Positions 16,508 to 25,192 of a stretch of 64,000 nucleotides of DNA are shown here, piece by piece (position 1 is the stretch's first letter; each line of letters opens with the position of its first letter). The position numbers and the translations under genes were made by a program. The stretch spans positions 806,001 to 870,000 of the forward strand of contig NZ_JABBWV010000002.1 of NCBI RefSeq assembly GCF_012999535.1, in the 5' to 3' direction. Source of the stretch: Microbispora sp. H11081. Lineage in GTDB: Bacteria; Actinomycetota; Actinomycetes; Streptosporangiales; Streptosporangiaceae. Under the pieces are notes generated by a model that was given only the letters and a program-made list of their open reading frames with translations, had not been told where the DNA came from and made no database searches.

Positions 16508-16579
16508 GTCCGGATCGCCGGTGGGTCGCTGACAATCATGCCCTGCCCGGCGTCCGGGTGAGCGTGGGACCGGCGGTGT

Positions 16580-16975
16580 TCAGGAGCCGAGCGGGTGTCC
16601 GGTCGTCGCGTCGACGTGGCCGGGGATCTCGGCGTGGCTGTCGCCGACCGACGATGTCCCGGTGGGTTCGAACATGAGGATCGCGGCGCCGGTGGGAGCG
16701 GACGGGCGGTGCTCGGTGCCTCGGGGGACGGTGAAGACCGCGCCCTTGGGGAGCCGGACGGTGCGCTCCCCGCCGGGTTCGCGCAGCGAGATGAGCAGTT
16801 CCCCGTCGAGCACCAGGAAGAACTCGTCGGTGTCGTCGTGGACGTGCCAGATGTGGTCGCCCTCCACCTTGGCGATGCGTACGTCGTAGTCGTTGACGTG
16901 GGTGACGATGCGCGGGCTCCACAGGTCGTCGAAGGAGGCCAGGGCCTGGCCCAGGGCGATGGGTTCGTTGCTCAT
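16580..16975 (-). CDS. Cupin domain-containing protein
   Basis: A 131-residue single cupin. The first motif is HIWHVHDDTDEFFLVLDGEL, with two His and a Glu as metal ligands. The second is VPRGTEHRPSAPTGAAILMF, with the fourth His. This is a complete metal site, so a metal-dependent enzyme or sensor is possible. The beta-barrel is complete. ATG 16975 gives the family start (MSNEPIALGQALASFDDLWS). The reaction cannot be told. Upstream lies the relic of a histidine kinase, not a functional neighbour. Confidence 0.88.
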   Translation of the reverse strand: MSNEPIALGQALASFDDLWSPRIVTHVNDYDVRIAKVEGDHIWHVHDDTDEFFLVLDGELLISLREPGGERTVRLPKGAVFTVPRGTEHRPSAPTGAAILMFEPTGTSSVGDSHAEIPGHVDATTGHPLGS

Positions 16976-17014
16976 GGCTGCATTCTGGCCTCCGTGCGCA
17001 TGATCCGCGTGAGC

Positions 17015-17111
17015 CGCCGGGCACCGGCGCGAGGACAAAACGCGCTTCGCGGGGGGAGTCCTCGATCCGCAGGGTTCCGCGGTGGGCGCGGGCGATGTCG
17101 CGGGAGATCCT
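17015..17111 (-). pseudogene. Relic of a histidine kinase C-terminal ATPase domain
   Basis: About 32 codons on the minus strand read RISRDIARAHRGTLRIEDSP then REARFVLAPVPG. This matches the end of a sensor kinase catalytic domain (G2 box helix, then the terminal beta strands). No N or G boxes precede it; the upstream sequence passes into a non-coding tandem repeat. It has no start codon or ribosome site, so it is a decayed fragment. Confidence 0.55.
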
Positions 17112-17176
17112 CCCCGGCGGTGCGGACCCGCACCGGCCTGCGTCCCGGGATGGGCGCCCTGACCTGGGCTTTCCCT

Positions 17177-17218
17177 GGTTCGATCGGGCTGGTTCGATCG
17201 GGCCGGTTCGATCGGGCC
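17177..17218. repeat. 14-bp tandem repeat, three copies
   Basis: GGTTCGATCGGGCY occurs three times without a gap (17177-17190, 17191-17204, 17205-17218). It is non-coding, between the kinase relic and the SMR gene. The inner CGATCG is self-complementary. No function is evident. Confidence 0.7.
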
Positions 17219-17225
17219 GGGGCGC

Positions 17226-17549
17226 TCAGTGCGCGCCCGCGAGGTTGAGCACGGCGACCCCCGTGATGATCAAAGCGATGCCGGCGGCCTTGACGAGGTT
17301 CATGTTCTCGCCGAGGAACATGGCGCCGATCAGCGCGATGGCGGCGGTGCCGGTGCCGGCCCAGACCGCGTACGCGATCCCGACGGGCATGCGGAGTTTG
17401 AGCGCCCAGGCCAGCAGGAGGAACGAGGCGAGGTAGCCGACGGCGACCACGGCGGTCCAGCCCCAGCGGGTGAGGCCGTCGCTGAGTTTGAGCGCGGTGG
17501 TGGCCAGGACCTCCGAGACGATCGCGGCGGCGAGCAGGAGCCAGGCCAT
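17226..17549 (-). CDS. SMR family multidrug/compatible-solute transporter
   Basis: A 107-residue protein with four membrane helices. The EmrE-type membrane glutamate is present as Glu13 in AAAIVSEVLATTALKLSDGL. IAYAVWAGTGTAAIALIGAM then FLGENMNLVKAAGIALIITG are the helix 3-4 signature. SMR proteins work as antiparallel dimers exchanging protons for cationic drugs or guanidinium. Because the neighbouring locus degrades urea or guanidine, a guanidinium exporter (Gdx-like) role deserves consideration, but the residues seen do not separate Gdx from Qac types. No guanidine riboswitch was recognised upstream. Confidence 0.9.
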   Translation of the reverse strand: MAWLLLAAAIVSEVLATTALKLSDGLTRWGWTAVVAVGYLASFLLLAWALKLRMPVGIAYAVWAGTGTAAIALIGAMFLGENMNLVKAAGIALIITGVAVLNLAGAH

Positions 17550-17741
17550 GGGGAACCCTTCGGATAAAACTGTACGCTTGTCCCAATTTTACTCGGGCTG
17601 GTGCCACAAGGCCATGGGCGGGCCGACCGGGTGCTCCAGGCTTGTGCGCCGGCGCCCCGGGGTTCCCCGGCGCGTGGTGAGGGATGCGTTACGGCGGATG
17701 AACGCCGCCGTGACGGCGGGGAAACGACGGCCTCGTACATA

Positions 17742-17757
17742 TCTGTCAACCGACAGA
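17742..17757. promoter_or_regulatory. TetR operator candidate ahead of the permease
   Basis: TCTGTC-AACC-GACAGA is a perfect 6-bp inverted repeat, extending to 8 of 9 matches per arm. It lies 27 bp before the permease ATG. The same core occurs at 20133-20156 beside the TetR gene, so one repressor probably controls both promoters. Confidence 0.7.
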
Positions 17758-17783
17758 AATCCCCCCAGCTCCCGGAGCCCTCG

Positions 17784-19331
17784 ATGGCTGTCACCGTCCC
17801 TCCCCCGCCCACGACCGACGAGAGCGCCCTGAGGGCGTTCGGCTACCGCCAGGAGCTGCACCGCAGCATGGGCAGGTACGCCTCGTTCGCCGCCGGTTTC
17901 TCCTTCATCTCGGTGCTGACGACGGTCTTCCAGTTCTTCGCCTTCGGGTATGCCTCCGGCGGCCCGGCCTTCTTCTGGACCTGGCCCGTCGTGCTGGCCG
18001 GGCAGATCATGGTGGCCCTCTGCTTCGCCGAGCTGGCCGCCCGCTACCCCATCTCCGGCGCCATCTACCAGTGGTCCACGCGGCTCAGCACGGCGGCGTT
18101 CGGCTGGTTCGCCGGATGGATCATGATTCTCGGGCAGATCGTCGTGGTCGCCGCCGCGGCGCTGGCCCTGCAGGTCGTGCTGCCCGCGATCTGGCCGGGC
18201 TTCCAGCTCCTCGGCGGCGACCCCGCGCCCACCACCGCGACGGGGGCGGCCAACGCGGCGATCCTCGGCCTCGTCCTGCTGGCGCTCACCACGGTCGTGA
18301 ACTCCGTCGACAACCGCGTGCTGTCCCGGATCAACAGCGTCGGCGTCACCGCCGAGATCATCGGCGCGGTGCTCATCGTGGTGCTGCTGTTCACCCACGC
18401 CGAGCACGGGCCGGGCATCACGTTCAGCACCGGAGGGCACGGCGGGGCCGTCGGCGCGCTGCTGGTCGGCTCGTTCACCGCCGCCTACGTCCTCATCGGG
18501 TTCGACAGCGCGGGCGAGCTCAGCGAGGAGACCCGCAGCCCGCGGCGGGTCGCCCCGCGCACCATCCTGACCGCGCTCACGGCCGCCGGGCTGCTCGGCG
18601 GGCTCATCCTGTTCGCCGGGCTGCTCGCCGCGCCGAGCCTGACCGACGGACGGCTCGCCACCGAGGGCCTGTCGTACGTGCTCACCAGCAGCCTGGGCGA
18701 CTGGGTGGGCAAGCTGCTGCTGGCCGACGTGGTGCTGGCGATCACGGTGGCGACCATGGCGATCCAGACCGCCGCCACCCGGATGCTGTTCTCCATGGCG
18801 CGCGACGGGGTGGTGCCGATGTCGCGCGCGCTGGCCAGGGTCTCGCCCCGCACCGGCATGCCGACCGGGCCCGCGCTGGTCACGGGGGTGGCCGCGGGGG
18901 CCATCCTGCTGCTCAACTTCGCCTCGCCCGAGGCGTTCCTGGCCATCGGCACCACCTGCATCGTGCTGCTCTACCTGGCGTACGCGATGGTGACGGGCCC
19001 TCTGCTGTTCCAGCGGCTGCGCGGCGGCTGGCGGGGCGGGGCGCCGGCCGGGGTCGCCGAGGACGGCAGCCGGCTGTTCAGCATGGGCCGGTGGGGGCTG
19101 CCGGTCAACGCGCTGGCGTTGTGCTACGGGCTGGGGATGGCGGTCAACCTGGCCTGGCCGAGAGCCGAGGTGTACGCCCCGCTCACCGGCCACTGGTTCT
19201 TCCAGTGGTTCACCGTGCTCTTCCTCGCGGCGGTCGTCGCGCTCGGCGCGCTCTACCGGCGGCTACGCCGGCCCGCCGTCCTTGTCCCGCAGGTCGGGCA
19301 GATCCCGGTCGGCAACACCGGCCAGGCGTAG
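17784..19331 (+). CDS. APC-family permease of the urea/guanidine carboxylase locus
   Basis: A 515-residue amino acid/choline-type APC permease with about 12 helices. It has FAELAARYPISGAIYQWSTR after helix 2 (the conserved sugar-like GA loop of the family), AYVLIGFDSAGELSEETRSP in helix 6, and RMLFSMARDGVVPMSRALAR after helix 8. Members of this branch are found next to urea carboxylase genes and are thought to import the nitrogen substrate. ATG 17784 is chosen; a palindrome matching that beside the TetR gene lies just upstream. Its 3' end overlaps the convergent TetR gene by 69 bp. Whether the substrate is urea, guanidine or a related amine is inferred from context. Confidence 0.88.
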   Translation: MAVTVPPPPTTDESALRAFGYRQELHRSMGRYASFAAGFSFISVLTTVFQFFAFGYASGGPAFFWTWPVVLAGQIMVALCFAELAARYPISGAIYQWSTRLSTAAFGWFAGWIMILGQIVVVAAAALALQVVLPAIWPGFQLLGGDPAPTTATGAANAAILGLVLLALTTVVNSVDNRVLSRINSVGVTAEIIGAVLIVVLLFTHAEHGPGITFSTGGHGGAVGALLVGSFTAAYVLIGFDSAGELSEETRSPRRVAPRTILTALTAAGLLGGLILFAGLLAAPSLTDGRLATEGLSYVLTSSLGDWVGKLLLADVVLAITVATMAIQTAATRMLFSMARDGVVPMSRALARVSPRTGMPTGPALVTGVAAGAILLLNFASPEAFLAIGTTCIVLLYLAYAMVTGPLLFQRLRGGWRGGAPAGVAEDGSRLFSMGRWGLPVNALALCYGLGMAVNLAWPRAEVYAPLTGHWFFQWFTVLFLAAVVALGALYRRLRRPAVLVPQVGQIPVGNTGQA

Positions 19332-20033
19332 CGCCGCGTCGGCGGTGGCGGCGGCCAGCGTCTCCAGGACGTCGGCCGCCATCTCGCCGGGGGCGTCCCT
19401 GCGGATCAGGATGACGCCCTCGATCAGCGCGAACAGCAGGTCGGTGCGCAGCGCCCTGGCGCCGGGCGTCAGCGCCGCGCCCGCGGAGGTGGCCGCCAGC
19501 AGCCGTCCGTACGTGTCCTTGAGCTCGCCGCGCATGCGCCGGAACTCGGCGAACCGCTCGGTGTGCACCTCCGGCAGGAGGTAGAGCGCGCCCAGGTTGT
19601 GCGGGCCCGAGCACAGCAACCTGGCGTCGCAGTGGCACAGCCGCCACAGCCGCTCCTCGGGAGTGCCTCCGGTCAACGTCAGGGAGGTCTCCAGCGAGGG
19701 CCGCACCGTGCTCTCCAGCAGTTCGGCGAGGATGTCCTCCTTGCCGCCGAAGTAGTGGTAGATCGACGCCTGCCTGATGCCGGCGCGCTCCGCCATCGCC
19801 CTCGTCGAGGTCGCGGCGTAGCCGTGCGTCGTGAACAGCTCCGCCGCGGCCGACAGGATCTCCTCCCGCGGGCTCAGGTCGCCGCGCGGGCGCGCGACGG
19901 CGCGCGGCCTGCCGACTCTGCGCACCCCGGATCCTGTCCCCCCGGAACCTGTCCCCCCCGAACCTGTCCCCGCAGAACCGGCCCTCACAGAGGCGGGCCT
20001 GCTGGCATCGGGAACGGCGGGACGGGCGCTCAT
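19263..20033 (-). CDS. TetR/AcrR family repressor of the carboxylase locus
   Basis: A 256-residue regulator with helix-turn-helix YAATSTRAMAERAGIRQASI then YHYFGGKEDILAELL, and a C-terminal domain (RMRGELKDTYGRLLAATSAG). Residues 20-35 are a Gly/Ser/Thr linker, GTGSG repeats, encoded by three 15-bp tandem units. It starts at ATG 20033 and lies between the permease and the DUF1989-carboxylase operon, convergent with the former and divergent from the latter. Two copies of TCTGTC-N4-GACAGA, one before each target promoter, are its likely operators. The inducer is presumably the nitrogen substrate or a product. Confidence 0.88.
   Translation of the reverse strand: MSARPAVPDASRPASVRAGSAGTGSGGTGSGGTGSGVRRVGRPRAVARPRGDLSPREEILSAAAELFTTHGYAATSTRAMAERAGIRQASIYHYFGGKEDILAELLESTVRPSLETSLTLTGGTPEERLWRLCHCDARLLCSGPHNLGALYLLPEVHTERFAEFRRMRGELKDTYGRLLAATSAGAALTPGARALRTDLLFALIEGVILIRRDAPGEMAADVLETLAAATADAALRLAGVADRDLPDLRDKDGGPA
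19929..19973. repeat. 15-bp in-frame tandem repeat in the TetR gene
   Basis: Three 15-bp units differing at a few positions encode the Gly/Ser/Thr linker ahead of the TetR DNA-binding domain. The unit is a multiple of three, so copy-number change would lengthen the linker without breaking the frame. Confidence 0.7.
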
Positions 20034-20132
20034 CCCACGATCGTCGCACACGCCCGGCCGGGCTCCGCGGCTGTGCGGTCTCGGTAACGGACGGGAAACC
20101 CGGTGGCGCGGGGGAGGAAACACGCGCCGCCT

Positions 20133-20156
20133 AATTTCTGTCGTGCGACAGAAATT
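20133..20156. promoter_or_regulatory. TetR operator candidate ahead of the DUF1989/carboxylase operon
   Basis: AATTTCTGTC (20133-20142) and GACAGAAATT (20147-20156) form a perfect 10-bp inverted repeat around GTGC. It lies 28 bp before the first gene of the operon and 100 bp before the divergent TetR start. It shares its core with the permease site. TAATTT inside it could be a -10 element. Confidence 0.78.
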
Positions 20157-20184
20157 CCTGCCCCCTCTCACAGGAGATCGCGTC

Positions 20185-21000
20185 ATGGCGACCAGCACGA
20201 CGTACGGCGCGCGAGAGCACGCCCGCGCCCAGGAGGGCACCAGAAGCGAAACGATGCCGGTGGTGCCCGCCTCGGAATGGCCCGTCCCGCCCGACGGCGT
20301 CGCCCCCGCCGACCTCGTGTGGGCGGAGACCGTCGCCGGTGGCGGCTACACCCATAGGGTGCTGGCCCGGGGCACGGAGTTGCGCCTCACCGACCTGGCC
20401 GGCGACGCCTGCGCGCACCTGCTGCTGTACGTGGACGGCCGCCCCTGGGAACGGCTCAACGTCGCCGACACCGTCAAGGTGCTGTGGAACGCCTACCTCG
20501 GCGAGGGCCACCTGCTGCTGTCGGACCAGGGACGCGTGCTGGCCTCCGTGGTCGCCGACACCTCCGGCCGCCACGACACGGTGTGCGGGACCTCCGCCCT
20601 GCGGCGCAACACCGGGCGGTACGGCGACGGCTCGCCGCACGGCCCCTCCCCTGCCGGGCGTGAGCTGTTCACGCTGGCCGCGGCCAAGCACGGCCTTGAG
20701 CGGCGGGACCTGCCCCCGTCGCTCTCCTTCTTCCAGGGGGTCAGGGTCGGCTCCGACGGCAGCCTGGCCTTCACCGGCTCCGCCGGGCCCGGCGCGTCGG
20801 TCACCCTGCGGGCCGAGATGCCGCTGATCGTGCTCATCGCCAACACCGCCCACCCGATCGACCCCCGCCCCGCCTACACCTGCACCCCGCTGGAGGTCCT
20901 GGCCTGGCGCGCCCGGCCCACCGGACCCGGCGACCTTCTGTGGCAGGCGAGCCCCGAAGGCCGCCGCGCCTTCCTCAACACCGCGGAGGTGACCCGATGA
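20185..21000 (+). CDS. DUF1989 protein UAAP1-type, probable carboxyguanidine deiminase subunit
   Basis: A 271-residue DUF1989 protein of the urea amidolyase-associated type. The family signature is VVADTSGRHDTVCGTSALRR, with a further block RDLPPSLSFFQGVRV and TLRAEMPLIVLIANTAHPID near the end. Work on related Pseudomonas genes established that the paired DUF1989 proteins form a carboxyguanidine deiminase, converting carboxyguanidine to allophanate. The same role is inferred here. ATG 20185 follows AGGAG. It is the first gene of a four-gene operon, and its stop overlaps the next start as ATGA, fitting a heteromeric partner. Confidence 0.85.
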   Translation: MATSTTYGAREHARAQEGTRSETMPVVPASEWPVPPDGVAPADLVWAETVAGGGYTHRVLARGTELRLTDLAGDACAHLLLYVDGRPWERLNVADTVKVLWNAYLGEGHLLLSDQGRVLASVVADTSGRHDTVCGTSALRRNTGRYGDGSPHGPSPAGRELFTLAAAKHGLERRDLPPSLSFFQGVRVGSDGSLAFTGSAGPGASVTLRAEMPLIVLIANTAHPIDPRPAYTCTPLEVLAWRARPTGPGDLLWQASPEGRRAFLNTAEVTR

Positions 21001-21638
21001 CCCCGCTCAACGCCCCCGTACTGGATGTCACCGTGCCGGATGTCACCGTGCTGGATGCCACCGTGCCGGCCCGTGCGCCCTGGTCGGCGGTCGTCCGCGC
21101 CGGGCAGGAGCTGACCATCACCGACCTCGGCGGCAACCAGGCGGTCGACTGCCTGCTGTACGACGCGCACGACACCGCCGTCCGCTACAGCGCCCCCGAC
21201 ACCCTCCACGCCCAGGGCTCCATCTTCCTCACCACCGGCACCGTGCTGATGTCCAACGAGCACACCCCGCTGATGACGGTGGTCGCCGACACCTGCGGCC
21301 GCCACGACACCGTCGGCGGCGCCTGCTCCAAGGAGTCCAACACGCTGCGCTACGGACACCACACCTACTCCCAGCACGCCTGCGTGGAGAACTTCCTCAT
21401 CGAGGGCAGCCGCCACGGGCTCGGCAAACGCGACCTGGTCAGCAACATCAACTGGTTCATGAACGTCCCGATCGAGGCCGACGGCACGCTCGGCATCGTG
21501 GACGGCATCTCCGCCCCGGGCCTCGCCGTCACCCTGCGCGCCGAGACCGACGTGCTGGTGCTGGTGTCCAACTGCCCGCAGATCAACAACCCGTGCAACG
21601 GCTTCGACCCGACCCCCGTGCGGATGACGGTCCGATGA
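20997..21638 (+). CDS. DUF1989 protein UAAP2-type, probable carboxyguanidine deiminase subunit
   Basis: A 213-residue paralogue of the preceding protein. It carries DLGGNQAVDCLLYDAHD, the signature VVADTCGRHDTVGGACSKES, an extra cysteine block TYSQHACVENFLIEGSRHGL, and a conserved tail NCPQINNPCNGFDPTPV that is typical of the UAAP2 branch. The cysteines in these blocks are candidate metal ligands. The N terminus holds a small tandem repeat (VLDVTVPDVTVLDATVP). ATGA overlaps on both sides couple it to its partner and to the carboxylase. It is probably the second deiminase subunit; direct evidence from this organism is lacking. Confidence 0.86.
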   Translation: MTPLNAPVLDVTVPDVTVLDATVPARAPWSAVVRAGQELTITDLGGNQAVDCLLYDAHDTAVRYSAPDTLHAQGSIFLTTGTVLMSNEHTPLMTVVADTCGRHDTVGGACSKESNTLRYGHHTYSQHACVENFLIEGSRHGLGKRDLVSNINWFMNVPIEADGTLGIVDGISAPGLAVTLRAETDVLVLVSNCPQINNPCNGFDPTPVRMTVR

Positions 21639-24600
21639 ACACCCTCCTCATCGCCAACCGGGGCGAGATCGCCGTCCGCGTCATCGCCACCGCCCGCCGC
21701 CTGGGCCTGCGCACGGTCGCCGTCTACTCCGACGCCGACCGCGGCGCCGCGCACGTCCGCCTGGCCGACCACGCCGTACGGCTCGGCCCCGCCCCCGCCC
21801 GGGAGAGCTACCTGGACGCCGGCCGGGTGCTGCGGGCCGCCCTGGACAGCGGCGCGGACGCCGTCCACCCCGGCTACGGCTTCCTGTCGGAGGACGCCGG
21901 GTTCGCCCGCCGGGTCGAGGCCGCCGGGCTGGCCTTCGCCGGCCCCACACCCGACCAGATCGACCTGTTCGGGGCCAAGCACACCGCCCGCGCCGCCGCG
22001 CGGCGCGCCGGCGTGCCGCTGCTCCCCGGGACGGGCCTGCTGCCCGACCTGGACGCGGCCCTGAGCGCCGCGCGGGACATCGGCTATCCCATCATGCTCA
22101 AGGCCACCGGCGGAGGCGGCGGCATCGGCATGCGCGCGTGCCGCGACGAGGGTGAACTCGCCGAGGCGTGGCACAGCGTCGAGCGCACGGCCGCGGCGAG
22201 CTTCGCCTCGGCCGGGATGTTCCTGGAACGCCTGGTCGAGGGCGGCCGGCACGTCGAGGTCCAGGTCTTCGGCGACGGCATGGGCGGCGTCGTCACGTTC
22301 GGCGACCGCGACTGCTCGCTGCAGCGGCGTCACCAGAAGGTGCTGGAGGAGGCCCCGGCCCCCGGCCTGCCGCCGCGGGTGCGGGCCGCGCTCGCCGACA
22401 GCGCCGCCGGCCTGTGCGCGTCGGTGCGCTACCGGTCGGCGGGCACCGTGGAGTTCATCTACGACCCGGTGCGCGCCGAGCCGTACTTCCTGGAGGTCAA
22501 CACCCGCCTCCAGGTGGAGCACCCGGTCACCGAGGAGATCTACGGCGTCGACCTGGTCGAATGGATGCTGCGCCTCGCCCAGGGCGACGTGAGCCACGTG
22601 CGCGCCGCCCTGGGCGACCCGCCCCGGGCCGCCGGTCACGCCGTCGAGGCCCGCGTGTACGCCGAGGACCCGAGCCGCGGCCACCGGCCCAGCGCGGGCC
22701 TGCTCACCCGCGTCGAGTTCCCCGAAGGCGTGCGGGTCGACGGCTGGGTTGAGACGGGCACCCAGGTGAGCAGCGCCTACGACCCGATGCTCGCGAAGAT
22801 CGTCGCCCGCGGCGCGGACCGGGACGAGGCCCTGGACCGGCTGGCCGCGGCGCTGGCCGCCGCCAGGATCGACGGCGTCGAGACCAATCTCGGGCTGCTG
22901 CGCGCCGCCGTCGCCGACCCCGCCGTACGGGCGGCCACGCACGGCACCGCCACCTTGGCCGGGCTCACCGACGACTCCCGGCGCGTCGAGGTGGTGCGCC
23001 CCGGCACGCTCACCACCGTGCAGGACTGGCCGGGACGGACGGGCTACTGGCAGGTGGGCGTGCCGCCGTCGGGGCCGATGGACGACCGCTCGTTCCGGTA
23101 CGGCAACGCGGCCCTGGGCAACGACCCCGGGGCGCCGGGGCTGGAGTGCACGATGCGCGGCCCGGCGCTGCGGTTCAGCCACGCCACCACCGTGTGCGTC
23201 ACCGGCGCGCCCGCGCCCGTGACGGTGGACGGCGTGCCCGTCCCGCAGTGGGAGCCGGTGACGGTGCCCGCCGGCGGCGTGCTGGACGTGGGCACGGCCG
23301 AAGGGCCCGGTCTGCGCGTCTACCTGCTGATGGCGGGCGGGTTCGACGTCCCCGCCTATCTGGGCAGCGCCGCGACGTTCACGCTCGGGGGGTTCGGCGG
23401 CCACGGCGGCCGGGCCCTGCGCGCCGGGGACGTCCTGCACGGTGGCTACCAGAAAGACGGTGGCTGCCTGAAAGACGGCGCGCAGGGCGGCCCTGAGGGC
23501 GGCGAGCGCCCGGAGTTCGGGCGCGACTGGCGGATCGGCGTGGTCGAGGGCCCGCACGCCGACCCCGAGTTCTTCACCGGCGAGGACATCGCCGACTTCT
23601 ACGCCGCCCGGTGGAAGGTCCACCACAACTCCGCCCGCACCGGCGTGCGCCTGATCGGCCCCAAGCCGCGCTGGGCACGCCTGGACGGGGGCGAGGCGGG
23701 CCTGCATCCCTCCAACATCCACGACACGCCCTATTCGGTGGGGGCGGTGGACTACACCGGCGACATGCCGGTGGTGCTCGGCCCCGACGGCCCCTCGCTC
23801 GGCGGGTTCGTCTGCCCGGCCACAGTCGTCACCTCGGAACGCTGGAAGCTCGGCCAGTTGCGGCCAGGGGACACCGTGACCTTCGTCCCCGTGCCGTCCC
23901 CGGTCGGCGTCCCCGGCGACGGCGGGGTTCTGCACCGCCTCCCCGAGACCGGTGAGCGGCCCTGCGTCACCTACCGGCGCAGCGGGGACGACAACATCCT
24001 CGTCGAGTACGGCCCGATGATGCTGGACCTGGGGCTGCGCATGCGGGTGCACGCCCTGTCCGAGGCGCTGTCGGCGGAACTCGCCGCCCGCGAACTGTCC
24101 GGCGTCGTCGACCTCACCCCCGGCATCCGTTCGCTGCAGATCCACCTCGATCCGGCCGTGCTCTCCCAGCGCGACCTGCTGGCCGAGCTGCTCCGGCTCG
24201 AGGACGGCCTGCCGCCGACGGAGGAGCTGGAGGTGCCGAGCCGGGTCGTCCACCTGCCCCTGTCGTGGGACGACCCGGCCACCAGGGAGGCCATCGACCG
24301 CTACATGGCGGGCGTGCGCGACGACGCGCCGTGGTGCCCGTCGAACATCGAGTTCATCCGGCGGGTGAACGGGCTGGACGACGTGGCCGACGTGCACCGT
24401 GTCGTCTTCGACGCCGAATATCTGGTGCTGGGGCTCGGCGACGTCTACCTCGGCGCTCCGGTGGCCACCCCGCTCGATCCCCGGCACCGTCTGGTCACCA
24501 CGAAGTACAACCCCGCGCGCACCTGGACGGCGGAGAACTCCGTCGGCATCGGCGGCGCCTACCTGTGCGTGTACGGGATGGAGGGGCCGGGCGGCTACCA

Positions 24601-25192
24601 GTTCGTGGGCCGCACCACCCAGGTGTGGTCGAGCTGGCGGCAGCGCGGGGCGTTCCAGCCCGGCTCCCCCTGGCTGCTGCGTTTCTTCGACCGCATCCGC
24701 TGGTATCCGGTGACGGCCGACGAGCTGCTCGAACTGCGCGCCGACCTGGCGGCGGGGCGCGGCGAACCCAAGATCGAGGAGGCGGTGTTCCGGCTCGCCG
24801 ACCACCGCCGGTTCCTGGCCGAGCACGCCGAGTCCATCGCGGCCTTCCAGGAGCGGCAGTCCGCCGCCTTCGCCGCGGAACGCGCCGCCTGGCAGGCGGC
24901 GGGCGAGTTCGACCGGGCCGAGCAGCCCAGAGGGCCGGCCGAGACCGAGCTGGAGGTGCCGCCGGGCTGCGCGGTGGTGGAGGCGGAGTTCGCCGCGAGC
25001 GTCTGGCAGGTGAGCGTCGCGCCGGGCCTGCGGATCGACGCGGGGCAGCCGCTGGTGGTGCTGGAGGCGATGAAGATGGAGTCCGCCGTACCGGCTCCCG
25101 CGGGCGGCGTGGTCGAACGCGTCCTGGTCGCTCCCGGTGACCAGGTGGAGGCGGGCGCCCCGCTGGTGGTGCTGAGGAGCGAGCGTGGCTGA
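21635..25192 (+). CDS. Biotin-dependent urea/guanidine carboxylase
   Basis: An 1185-residue single-chain carboxylase that would use ATP and bicarbonate in the cytoplasm. The domains are biotin carboxylase, residues 1-445 (IANRGEIAVRVIATARRLGL, glycine-rich loop KATGGGGGIGMRACRDEGE, EVNTRLQVEHPVTEE); AHS2/KipA-like carboxyltransferase part, about 450-765; AHS1/KipI-like part, about 772-1000; and a biotinyl domain, about 1105-1185, with biotin on Lys1147 in EAMKMES. Length and order match bacterial urea carboxylases. Because both DUF1989 genes precede it, guanidine may be the better substrate than urea. A short duplicated stretch (GGYQKDGGCLKDG) lies in the AHS2 part. The start overlaps the previous stop (ATGA). 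Confidence 0.94.
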   Translation: MNTLLIANRGEIAVRVIATARRLGLRTVAVYSDADRGAAHVRLADHAVRLGPAPARESYLDAGRVLRAALDSGADAVHPGYGFLSEDAGFARRVEAAGLAFAGPTPDQIDLFGAKHTARAAARRAGVPLLPGTGLLPDLDAALSAARDIGYPIMLKATGGGGGIGMRACRDEGELAEAWHSVERTAAASFASAGMFLERLVEGGRHVEVQVFGDGMGGVVTFGDRDCSLQRRHQKVLEEAPAPGLPPRVRAALADSAAGLCASVRYRSAGTVEFIYDPVRAEPYFLEVNTRLQVEHPVTEEIYGVDLVEWMLRLAQGDVSHVRAALGDPPRAAGHAVEARVYAEDPSRGHRPSAGLLTRVEFPEGVRVDGWVETGTQVSSAYDPMLAKIVARGADRDEALDRLAAALAAARIDGVETNLGLLRAAVADPAVRAATHGTATLAGLTDDSRRVEVVRPGTLTTVQDWPGRTGYWQVGVPPSGPMDDRSFRYGNAALGNDPGAPGLECTMRGPALRFSHATTVCVTGAPAPVTVDGVPVPQWEPVTVPAGGVLDVGTAEGPGLRVYLLMAGGFDVPAYLGSAATFTLGGFGGHGGRALRAGDVLHGGYQKDGGCLKDGAQGGPEGGERPEFGRDWRIGVVEGPHADPEFFTGEDIADFYAARWKVHHNSARTGVRLIGPKPRWARLDGGEAGLHPSNIHDTPYSVGAVDYTGDMPVVLGPDGPSLGGFVCPATVVTSERWKLGQLRPGDTVTFVPVPSPVGVPGDGGVLHRLPETGERPCVTYRRSGDDNILVEYGPMMLDLGLRMRVHALSEALSAELAARELSGVVDLTPGIRSLQIHLDPAVLSQRDLLAELLRLEDGLPPTEELEVPSRVVHLPLSWDDPATREAIDRYMAGVRDDAPWCPSNIEFIRRVNGLDDVADVHRVVFDAEYLVLGLGDVYLGAPVATPLDPRHRLVTTKYNPARTWTAENSVGIGGAYLCVYGMEGPGGYQFVGRTTQVWSSWRQRGAFQPGSPWLLRFFDRIRWYPVTADELLELRADLAAGRGEPKIEEAVFRLADHRRFLAEHAESIAAFQERQSAAFAAERAAWQAAGEFDRAEQPRGPAETELEVPPGCAVVEAEFAASVWQVSVAPGLRIDAGQPLVVLEAMKMESAVPAPAGGVVERVLVAPGDQVEAGAPLVVLRSERG

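Noticed and set aside
17550-20184. Guanidine (ykkC) riboswitch ahead of the permease or carboxylase operon
   Set aside because: Both leaders are short and filled by inverted repeats; I could not see the conserved guanidine-I loops.
21365-24826. Open frame of more than 1100 codons antisense to the carboxylase
   Set aside because: It is a mirror of the G/C-rich third positions of a certain gene, and its translation has no recognisable family blocks.
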